DNA of 8,053 nucleotides from an uncultured Ruminiclostridium sp. Lineage in GTDB: Bacteria; Bacillota; Clostridia; Oscillospirales; Ruminococcaceae. Both the position numbers and the translations under genes were made by a program. Below, piece by piece: positions 1 through 4,989 of the stretch. The notes beneath the pieces are model-generated. The model did no database searches. It had not been told where the DNA came from and saw only the letters and a list, made by a program, of their open reading frames with translations. Each line of letters begins with the position of its first letter. Within the stretch, counting starts at the first letter, position 1. The DNA lies in assembly GCA_934462775.1 (NCBI GenBank), contig CAKSIR010000107.1:1-8053 (forward strand). Direction: 5' to 3'.

Positions 1-75
1 CCCGCTTAGCTCAGTCGGTAGAGCGCATGACTGTTAATCATGATGCCACTGGTTCAAGTCCAGTAGCGGGAGCCA
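1..75 (+). tRNA. tRNA-Asn (anticodon GTT), 5' base cut off by window edge
   Basis: The cloverleaf can be folded by eye. The D stem is GCTC/GAGC (9-12 with 21-24). The anticodon stem is CATGA/TCATG (26-30 with 38-42), closing a 7-base loop with GTT at 33-35, which reads Asn codons AAC/AAT. The T stem is ACTGG/CCAGT (48-52 with 60-64) around TTCAAGT. The acceptor 3' strand AGCGGGA (65-71) pairs with CCCGCT at 1-6 plus one base lying just before the window, so the gene is partial by a single nucleotide. The discriminator is G72 and the CCA tail is encoded at 73-75. It transcribes toward the convergent F420-ligase-like gene and is separated from it by two terminators. Confidence 0.97.
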
Positions 76-107
76 AAAGCTGTACAACTGTACAGCTTTT
101 TTGTTTT
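76..107 (+). terminator. Intrinsic terminator of the tRNA-Asn transcript
   Basis: A perfect 10-bp inverted repeat, AAAGCTGTAC (76-85) and GTACAGCTTT (90-99), with a 4-base loop is followed by TTTGTTTT. It begins directly after the CCA end of the tRNA, as expected for a factor-independent terminator. Confidence 0.9.
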
Positions 108-127
108 ACAATTACCTTTCAGCAACA

Positions 128-158
128 CAAAATCGGCAGACATCAAATGTCTGCCGAT
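128..158 (-). terminator. Terminator of the minus-strand CofE-like gene
   Basis: A perfect 12-bp inverted repeat (132-143 with 147-158, 3-base loop) lies 5 bases downstream of the stop codon of the minus-strand gene. Read on the minus strand, the stem is followed by TTTTGTGTT. On the plus strand it is followed by AGCTTTTATT, so it may also stop any read-through from the tRNA side. Confidence 0.85.
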
Positions 159-163
159 AGCTT

Positions 164-874
164 TTATTCAGCCTTTTCAACCTTTCTTACAATTGAAATT
201 GGTGTCTGCTGTGAGCACTGGTCGTGCGGATTATCCGCAAACGCCTGCGAGCCGAATGCGTCAGGTATTTCCTTGCGGCTCTTGCCGAGAACGTTCGCCG
301 CAATGTCGTTTGCGTCAATTATGATAACATCGCAGCCGGTGTGCTTCATAAGGCGTTCCGCAACCTCATTAGGCTTGTCGGGCGCCATTTTCGCGTAATT
401 GTTGTACGGCGGAATCGTGTAGTCGCAGGGACCGTCGATTGCTCTTGCCTTCATGCCGCAAATGTTGTAGAAAACGCCTCTCTTGCCGAAAAGCTTGCCG
501 ACCGCCGAGCAGGCTGCCGCAAACAGGATTTTAGGTCTGCCGACTTCTCTGATGCATAATTCCATTGTTGCGGGCGCGCCGATGCCGATGCCGTAGTCGG
601 GCTTGTAAACGAAGTGAACAAGGAACTTGGCAAGGCGCGAAATCTTGATTTCATCGACCTTGAAAGCTCGTCCCTGAGTTATTGCAACGATTTTTTCAGA
701 AATGAAAATCGTATCGCCTTTCTGTAAATAAGGAACAACATACTTGTCCAGCACGTCCTCCAGCACGTCCTCCTTCATGATAACATGGGTTCTGATGGGG
801 TATCTGGCAAATGTGCCGTAGTCTGTGTCTATTGTAAGGTTTTTGCCTTCATTTGGCTGAAAAGGCATTTCCAT
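164..874 (-). CDS. Coenzyme F420-0:L-glutamate ligase (CofE-like) superfamily protein
   Basis: A 236-residue cytosolic protein. Segments matching the F420-0:gamma-glutamyl ligase fold are: YPIRTHVI near residues 25-32 (family RTP-like N-terminus), GDTIFISEKIVAITQGR (53-69, usually a GD-hydrophobic-K-GR block), CGMKARAIDGPC (139-150) and VIIIDANDIAANVLG (183-197). In the family these segments surround the GTP/metal site. True CofE adds glutamates to F420-0. Here the usual DSFGRPWR-like segment is replaced by DANDIAANVLG, no other F420 gene is nearby, and F420 is not typical of gut Clostridia, so a different acid-amine ligase substrate is likely (inference). Start: the ATG at 872-874 has AGGAAGGAAG about 8 bases upstream. 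A second ATG two codons in (866-868) is an alternative. It is monocistronic, divergent from the decarboxylase gene, with its own promoter and terminator. Family confidence is good; substrate is unknown. Confidence 0.85.
   Translation of the reverse strand: MEMPFQPNEGKNLTIDTDYGTFARYPIRTHVIMKEDVLEDVLDKYVVPYLQKGDTIFISEKIVAITQGRAFKVDEIKISRLAKFLVHFVYKPDYGIGIGAPATMELCIREVGRPKILFAAACSAVGKLFGKRGVFYNICGMKARAIDGPCDYTIPPYNNYAKMAPDKPNEVAERLMKHTGCDVIIIDANDIAANVLGKSRKEIPDAFGSQAFADNPHDQCSQQTPISIVRKVEKAE
749..772. repeat. 12-bp tandem duplication inside the CofE-like gene
   Basis: CAGCACGTCCTC occurs twice head to tail (749-760, 761-772). In the protein this gives EDVL twice in succession (residues 36-43). 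It is in frame and therefore harmless. It could be a recent slippage duplication or chance. Confidence 0.6.
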
Positions 875-913
875 AGTTTTTCTTCCTTCCTCTTATTTTG
901 TCAATACCTTAAT

Positions 914-942
914 ATTATATCACTCATTAACGCTTTAGTCAA
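914..942 (-). promoter_or_regulatory. SigA-type promoter of the CofE-like gene
   Basis: On the minus strand, TTGACT (plus-strand 937-942) and TATAAT (914-919) are separated by exactly 17 bases. The predicted start is near 907, giving a leader of about 30 bases that contains the GGAAGGAAG ribosome binding site. It is close to consensus, so constitutive or strong expression is expected unless repressed. Confidence 0.85.
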
Positions 943-951
943 CCGAAAACT

Positions 952-980
952 TTGCAAAACACATATAAATGTGATATACT
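952..980 (+). promoter_or_regulatory. SigA-type promoter of the decarboxylase-family gene
   Basis: TTGCAA (952-957) and TATACT (975-980) have a 17-base spacer, with a predicted start near 987, only about 16 bases before the ATG. Its -35 box lies 9 bases from the -35 box of the divergent promoter. The spacer carries the perfect inverted repeat CACAT-ATAA-ATGTG (960-973), a possible operator, though it may be chance. Confidence 0.8.
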
Positions 981-992
981 TTACATATTGAC

Positions 993-997
993 GGAGG
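993..997 (+). promoter_or_regulatory. Ribosome binding site fixing the start at 1003
   Basis: GGAGG (993-997) is spaced 5 bases before ATG 1003. This selects that start over an in-frame TTG at 952, which coincides with the -35 box and would precede the predicted transcription start. Confidence 0.88.
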
Positions 998-1002
998 ACA
1001 TT

Positions 1003-2280
1003 ATGAACACACCTATACACGATTTTCTTATGAATTACGCAGCCTCAGGTACGCTGCGCTGCCATATGCCTGGCGCAAAGGGCGTTTCCTATCCGCTTGA
1101 CATAACCGAAATTGACGGCGCTGACAGTCTGTATGAAAGCAGAGGCATTATCGCTCGGAGCGAGGAAATCGCCGCAAAGCTCTTCGGCGCGGAAAAGACC
1201 CTGTTTTCGTGCAGCGGCAGCACTCTATCCATACAAACAATGCTTGCGCTTGCAAGGGCGGCAAGCGGAAAAAACCGCGTTTCCGCCGCGCGATACGCTC
1301 ACAAAAGCCTTATTTCAACGGCAGTTACCCTTGGAATGGACGTTGATTGGATATATCCCGATGAATACCTTTCGGCAGCGGTTTCGCCGCAGGCAGTGGA
1401 AAGGTCGATCACAGCCGACACTGCCGCAGTTTTTATAAACAGCATCGACTACTACGGCGGAATGTGCGACATAAAGGCGGTGTCCGCAGTGTGCAAAGCG
1501 CACGGAGTTCCGCTGCTTGCGGACAACGCGCATGGGGCTTACCTGGTTTTCACCGACAGTCACCCTATACGAAACGGTGCGGCAATGACAGCCGATTCGG
1601 CGCATAAAACCCTGCCATGCATTACGGGCGGCGCTTATCTTCATATAGCGGACGGAAACCTCGTTCCGCGCTCGAAGGAAATTATGGCGCTTTACGGCAC
1701 GTCAAGCCCCTCGTATCTTATTCTTGACAGTCTTGACCTGTGCAATCAGCATATTGCAGAGGAAAAGCAAAAAGCCGAGGCGGCTTTCAGCGCTGTCGAG
1801 GAGCTGAAAAAGCGGCTTAGCGAAAAGGGGCTGTCGCTGAGAAAAAGCGATATGCTGAGGGTGACGGTAAACGCTTATGAAATGGGAATGAGCGGTTTCG
1901 AGCTGGCTGACCGTCTGCGCGAAAAGGGCGTCGAGTGCGAAATGTGCGACCGCAACAATGTTATTTTTCTCTTTTCAACAATTACAACAAAGGCAGACGC
2001 AGAGCGGCTTTACAACGCGCTTGCATCAATCCGCAGCAAAAAGCCTGTTGAGAGGTTCAACGTGCCTGTGCTTACTCCTGCAAAGGCAATGCCGCCTCGC
2101 GAAGCCTTTTTCAGAAAAGTATCTGCAACGCCCGTTCCGCAGGCGGTGGGAAAAATATGCGGCGGGATTTACGCTCCCTGTCCGCCCTGCGTACCGCTGA
2201 TAATGCCGGGAGAAATAATCGACAGCACCTGCGCGGAAGTGCTTTTAAAATACGGCTGTCAATATATTGAAACCCTTTGA
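1003..2280 (+). CDS. PLP-dependent Orn/Lys/Arg decarboxylase family protein (YaaO-like)
   Basis: A 425-residue fold-type I PLP enzyme of the ornithine/lysine/arginine decarboxylase major-domain family. Visible motifs are CHMPGAKG (20-27, family HxPGHKG), the DITE..G.D.L block (33-43), GST at 72-74 (phosphate-binding turn), D174-N-A-H177-G (family DEAHG, stacking on and pairing with the pyridine ring) and SAHK202T, where K202 should form the Schiff base with PLP. The C-terminal domain ends with APCPPCVPLIMPGE, matching the family P-P-G-x-P-hydrophobic-PGE segment. It is shorter than B. subtilis YaaO (about 480 residues). Substrate (arginine, lysine or other amino acid) cannot be read from sequence; polyamine synthesis is the usual role. 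Its position upstream of darA-holB-ricT matches yaaO in B. subtilis. The next gene has its own promoter 80 bases on, and no clear terminator separates them, so read-through is possible. Confidence 0.9.
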   Translation: MNTPIHDFLMNYAASGTLRCHMPGAKGVSYPLDITEIDGADSLYESRGIIARSEEIAAKLFGAEKTLFSCSGSTLSIQTMLALARAASGKNRVSAARYAHKSLISTAVTLGMDVDWIYPDEYLSAAVSPQAVERSITADTAAVFINSIDYYGGMCDIKAVSAVCKAHGVPLLADNAHGAYLVFTDSHPIRNGAAMTADSAHKTLPCITGGAYLHIADGNLVPRSKEIMALYGTSSPSYLILDSLDLCNQHIAEEKQKAEAAFSAVEELKKRLSEKGLSLRKSDMLRVTVNAYEMGMSGFELADRLREKGVECEMCDRNNVIFLFSTITTKADAERLYNALASIRSKKPVERFNVPVLTPAKAMPPREAFFRKVSATPVPQAVGKICGGIYAPCPPCVPLIMPGEIIDSTCAEVLLKYGCQYIETL

Positions 2281-2289
2281 AAATTTTTA

Positions 2290-2318
2290 TTTACATTCCG
2301 CCTTTTATGTGGTAAAAT
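2290..2318 (+). promoter_or_regulatory. Promoter of the darA-holB-ricT operon
   Basis: TTTACA (2290-2295) and TAAAAT (2313-2318) have a 17-base spacer and an extended -10 TGG immediately before the -10 box (2310-2312). The predicted start is near 2325, and AAAGGAAGGG (2345-2354) follows as ribosome binding site for the ATG at 2361. Confidence 0.75.
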
Positions 2319-2360
2319 GATATAAACAAAGGCTTTGCTATCAGAAAGGAAGGGTACATT

Positions 2361-2684
2361 ATGAAGCTTATATACGCGATTATCAATAACGACGATTCCC
2401 ACTCCGTTTCAACGGCTCTTACCAAAAACGGCTATACAGCCACTAAGCTTGCCTCAACCGGCGGTTTTCTTATGGCGGGAAACACAACCTTTTTGATTTG
2501 CTCTGAAAACGACAAGGTTGACGATATTATAGAGATTATCCGCGAACATTCCCACAAGCGCAAGCAGTTTGTGCCATCTGCCGCAACCTACGGCGTCGGC
2601 AGCTACACAAGCTTCCCCGTTGAAGTAAGCGTAGGCGGCGCAACTATTTTCGTTACGGACATCGAGCGCTTTGAGAAGGTATAA
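2361..2684 (+). CDS. darA: Cyclic-di-AMP receptor, PII-like protein DarA/PstA
   Basis: A 107-residue PII-like protein; the family (YaaQ/DarA/PstA) is about 109 residues and forms trimers that bind c-di-AMP between subunits. It starts with the beta strand MKLIYAIINNDD. It carries TKLASTGGFL (28-37) and GNTTFL (40-45), whose Thr28, Phe36 and Asn41 coincide, as far as I recall, with c-di-AMP-contacting positions in S. aureus PstA. It ends with the VEVSVGGATIFV strand (87-98). It is a cytosolic signalling protein for the second messenger controlling osmotic and potassium balance; its downstream partner is not established. It is the first gene of a tight operon: its TAA is directly abutted by the holB ATG. 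In B. subtilis tmk precedes and yaaR follows it; neither is here. Confidence 0.93.
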   Translation: MKLIYAIINNDDSHSVSTALTKNGYTATKLASTGGFLMAGNTTFLICSENDKVDDIIEIIREHSHKRKQFVPSAATYGVGSYTSFPVEVSVGGATIFVTDIERFEKV

Positions 2685-3653
2685 ATGAAGCTTTACGGCA
2701 AGGAAAAGCTTGTTGAAAGGCTTTCGGAATTTGTTTCGGCGGAGCGGTTTCCGCACGCGATTCTTTTCAGCGGCGACAAGGGCATGGGCAAAGGCGTTAT
2801 GGCAAAGTACGCCGCTAAGCTGTGGCTGTGTGCAAAGCACGGCGAAACGCCCTGCGAAAGCTGCAATCCGTGCCGCAAGGCGGAAGCGGGGATTCACCCC
2901 GACGTTATAGACGTGCTGTCGGAAATGCCAAAGGGAAAATATTCCGCAGAGGATTTCAGAAATCTCGTTGCAGAGGGTATAATCAAGCCCAATGACGGCG
3001 ACGTTAAGGTATATATCTTCCGCGATGTGGAAACAATGAACGATACCTGTCAGAACGCGCTGCTGAAATTTATTGAGGAGCCGTCTGATTTCAACCGCTT
3101 TATTTTTACGGCAAACGCTCTGGGTCCTGTTCTGCCGACAATTATCTCCAGAGTCGTCACAGTTCCCATGCCGCCCTGCGACGCAGAATCCTGCAAGGCT
3201 GCGCTGATTGACAGCGGAATACCGCAGGATAAGGCCGACGTACTCATAAACGACTTCGGCGCAAATATAGGCAGATGTCTGAGCGCCTTTGGCGATGAAA
3301 CCGAAATGACGGTTATCGACATTGTAAGCGCAATTTCAGCCGGTCTTGCCGAAAAAAACGAGTTCAAAACCGCCGCAGCCTTTGCACGGCTTTCCGGTCG
3401 GGATTTGCAGCAGAAAGCGCTGCCCGTGCTGCTGAGCGTGCTGCGCGACAGCATGGTGTGCGCGGCGGGAGTGAGCCGATTTGATTCTCCGTGTAAGGAG
3501 CAGGCGGTGAAGCTCGCACGGAGCGTTCCGCTGAAAAGGCTTGACGCTGCCGCCAAAAAGGTGCAGACCTTCATCATACAGCAGAATTTCAACCCAAACG
3601 TTCAGCTTGCCTGCGCAGTTTATGCAAGCGAGCTGTGCGCGCTGATTTTATAA
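2685..3653 (+). CDS. holB: DNA polymerase III subunit delta' (clamp loader)
   Basis: A 322-residue AAA+ clamp-loader subunit, helping to load the sliding clamp with delta and tau/gamma. Features: HAILFSG before a Walker A-like GDKGMGKG (30-37), a four-cysteine zinc module C49-x7-C57-x2-C60-x2-C63, the VYIFRDVETM strand and helix (109-118) with a degenerate Walker B, NALLKFIEEP (124-133), and ISRV (154-157) at the SRC arginine-finger position. R156 is kept but Cys is replaced by Val. The Walker A ends in GKG instead of GKT/S, which argues against normal ATP hydrolysis; delta' is often a non-hydrolysing stator. The C-terminal helical domain (about 165-322) is less conserved. The start abuts darA's stop, with AGAAGG inside the end of darA as ribosome binding site. 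Synteny with ricT supports the call. Confidence 0.93.
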   Translation: MKLYGKEKLVERLSEFVSAERFPHAILFSGDKGMGKGVMAKYAAKLWLCAKHGETPCESCNPCRKAEAGIHPDVIDVLSEMPKGKYSAEDFRNLVAEGIIKPNDGDVKVYIFRDVETMNDTCQNALLKFIEEPSDFNRFIFTANALGPVLPTIISRVVTVPMPPCDAESCKAALIDSGIPQDKADVLINDFGANIGRCLSAFGDETEMTVIDIVSAISAGLAEKNEFKTAAAFARLSGRDLQQKALPVLLSVLRDSMVCAAGVSRFDSPCKEQAVKLARSVPLKRLDAAAKKVQTFIIQQNFNPNVQLACAVYASELCALIL

Positions 3654-3683
3654 CGCATCATATAGAAAGTAGTAGGAAAATAA

Positions 3684-4550
3684 ATGATAGAAGTTATCGG
3701 AGTCCGCTTTAAGGAAGTCGGAAAGATTTATTATTTTTCCCCCGGCGGACAGAAAATAGAAGAAGGAACAAAGGTCATTGTTGAAACAGCCCGCGGCGTT
3801 GAGTGCGGCGATGTTGTTATTTCAAACAGGGAAATTCCCGACAACAACATTGTTTCTCCGCTTAAGTCAATAATCAGGGTCGCATCAAAGGCGGATCTTA
3901 AGGTCATTGAAAACAACAAGCAGCGGGAAGCCGAAATCATGAAGGTGTTTATTCAGAAAATCGCCGATCACAAGCTGGACATGAAGGCTATCGACATTGA
4001 CTGCACCTTTGACGGCAGCAAGATCCTGTTCTATTTTACTGCGGAAAACCGCGTTGACTTCCGCGAGCTTGTAAAGGACCTTGCGGGGGTTTACAGAACC
4101 AGAATAGAGCTGCGTCAGATAGGCGTCCGCGACGAGGCGAAAATGCTGGGCGGACTTGGTATCTGCGGAAGAAAGTTCTGCTGCTCCAGCTTTTTGGGCG
4201 AATTTCAGCCCGTTTCAATCAAAATGGCAAAGGAACAGTCGCTTTCGCTTAACCCCACAAAAATTTCCGGCACCTGCGGCAGACTTATGTGCTGCCTTAA
4301 ATACGAGCAGGACTGCTATGAGGATTTGCTAAAGATAACTCCTAAGGTTGGCGCTTACGTTGAAACCGCTGAGGGAAAGGGTACTGTTGAGGACGCAAAT
4401 ATCCTCACGGGAGTGCTTAAAGTCAAGCTTGAAAAGAAGCAGGACGCTCCTGCCATTACTGTGAAGCGCGAAGACGTGAAGCTTATCAAGGACGGCCAGA
4501 TTCGAGTTAACCGTGACGAACTGGCAGCCTTAAAAAATCTACAAGACTGA
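3684..4550 (+). CDS. ricT: PSP1-domain protein RicT (YaaT), Fe-S subunit of the Ric complex
   Basis: A 288-residue protein of the YaaT/RicT family, also named stage 0 sporulation protein. The N-terminal half (about 1-85) holds VIVETARGVECGDVV (31-45). The PSP1 core carries GICGRKFCCSSFL (159-171), PVSIKMAK and LSLNPTKISGTCGRLMCCLKYE (187-208). Cysteines 161, 166, 167, 198, 203 and 204 are all present at the numbering I recall for the B. subtilis protein, where such residues help ligate [4Fe-4S] clusters in the RicA-RicF-RicT complex. That complex affects RNase Y-dependent RNA maturation and Spo0A activation. RicA and RicF are not in this window. The C-terminus (221-268) looks like a small KOW/SH3-like beta domain. 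TAGGAAAA (3673-3680) precedes the ATG, 30 bases after holB. It is the last gene of the operon. Confidence 0.94.
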   Translation: MIEVIGVRFKEVGKIYYFSPGGQKIEEGTKVIVETARGVECGDVVISNREIPDNNIVSPLKSIIRVASKADLKVIENNKQREAEIMKVFIQKIADHKLDMKAIDIDCTFDGSKILFYFTAENRVDFRELVKDLAGVYRTRIELRQIGVRDEAKMLGGLGICGRKFCCSSFLGEFQPVSIKMAKEQSLSLNPTKISGTCGRLMCCLKYEQDCYEDLLKITPKVGAYVETAEGKGTVEDANILTGVLKVKLEKKQDAPAITVKREDVKLIKDGQIRVNRDELAALKNLQD

Positions 4551-4614
4551 TAAAATATACTAATTTAATATACTTTAAATTGTCGATTTTTCACAGAAAT
4601 TTTGCAAAAAGCTA

Positions 4615-4643
4615 TTGCTTTTTAACTCCGAACGTGTTATAAT
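4615..4643 (+). promoter_or_regulatory. Strong promoter of the ferredoxin gene
   Basis: TTGCTT (4615-4620), a 17-base spacer and a perfect TATAAT (4638-4643) with an extended -10 TGT (4635-4637). The predicted start is near 4650. A perfect AAGGAGG (4658-4664) follows, 10 bases before the ATG. Confidence 0.85.
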
Positions 4644-4674
4644 GTTTTAAAATACATAAGGAGGACAAATACCA

Positions 4675-4842
4675 ATGGCTTATACAATTTCTGACGAATG
4701 CATCGCTTGCGGCGCTTGCGCTGACGGATGTCCGGTTTCCGCTATTTCTGAAGGCGACGGCAAGTACGTTATCGATGCTGATACCTGCATCGACTGCGGC
4801 GCTTGTGCTGATACTTGCCCTGTTGGAGCTCCACAGGCATAA
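4675..4842 (+). CDS. 2[4Fe-4S] clostridial-type ferredoxin
   Basis: A 55-residue low-potential electron carrier of the cytosol. It has two CxxCxxCxxxCP motifs, C9/C12/C15/C19-P20 and C38/C41/C44/C48-P49, arranged as the pseudo-two-fold repeat of clostridial ferredoxins. Each motif supplies three cysteines to one cluster and the last cysteine to the other. The length matches the family (about 55). In anaerobes such proteins link pyruvate:ferredoxin oxidoreductase, hydrogenases and Rnf. It is monocistronic, with a near-consensus promoter, a perfect Shine-Dalgarno and a strong terminator. Nine of ten Ala codons are GCT, unlike the mixed GCG/GCC/GCA/GCT use of neighbouring genes, which points to a very highly expressed gene. 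Confidence 0.97.
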   Translation: MAYTISDECIACGACADGCPVSAISEGDGKYVIDADTCIDCGACADTCPVGAPQA

Positions 4843-4868
4843 TTCAGTCAATGAATTGAGCAGATAAG

Positions 4869-4900
4869 TTACCCTTGCTTTATGCAGGGGTAATTTTTTT
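4869..4900 (+). terminator. Intrinsic terminator of the ferredoxin gene
   Basis: TTACCCTTGC (4869-4878) pairs with GCAGGGGTAA (4884-4893), with one T-G wobble and a 5-base loop, followed by seven T residues (4894-4900). Confidence 0.92.
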
Positions 4901-4942
4901 GTCTTAAATTTGACAAAAAGTCTTTTAAATCGCCGCGGTTTA

Positions 4943-4951
4943 TGCTATACT
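4943..4951 (+). promoter_or_regulatory. Extended -10 promoter of the sigma-like/propeller gene
   Basis: TGCTATACT is an extended -10 (TGn plus TATACT at 4946-4951). The -35 is poor: TTTTAA at 4923-4928 with a 17-base spacer. The predicted start near 4958 falls after the in-frame ATG at 4942, which is why the gene is started at 4990. Confidence 0.55.
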
Positions 4952-4989
4952 TAAATAAATATGAATTTATACGGGAAACGGATATAGCT

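Noticed and set aside
952..1002. In-frame TTG upstream extension of the decarboxylase gene (17 extra codons).
   Set aside because: It lies on the -35 box and precedes the predicted transcript start. ATG 1003 has GGAGG at ideal spacing, and the protein family begins near MNTPIHDFL.
3050..3592. Long open frame on the minus strand inside holB (also similar ones opposite the decarboxylase and propeller genes, e.g. 5656-6156).
   Set aside because: They lie entirely opposite well-supported genes, have no ribosome binding site or family motifs, and reflect codon bias of the plus-strand gene.
4554..4574. Two copies of AATATACT after ricT as an operator or promoter repeat.
   Set aside because: Short AT-rich repeat with 5 bases between copies in an AT-rich spacer. 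Chance is sufficient.
4606..4623. AAAAAGC-TATT-GCTTTTT hairpin as terminator of the darA-holB-ricT operon.
   Set aside because: The stem has only two GC pairs and no separate T-run, and it overlaps the ferredoxin -35. At best a weak terminator, so the operon end is unresolved.
4910..4951. Perfect TTGACA (4910-4915) as -35 for the TATACT at 4946.
   Set aside because: The spacer would be 30 bases, too long for sigma-70-type recognition. Nothing resembling a -10 lies at 16-18 bases.
4961..4987. Short leader ORF (8 codons from ATG 4961, stop TAG 4985-4987) just before the 4990 start.
   Set aside because: There is no ribosome binding site, the start would be almost at the transcript 5' end, and no attenuator-like hairpins are seen.
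4942..4989. Upstream ATG at 4942 for the sigma-like/propeller gene (16 extra codons).
   Set aside because: It overlaps the extended -10 TGCTATACT and has no ribosome binding site. The ATG at 4990 follows the predicted transcript start.
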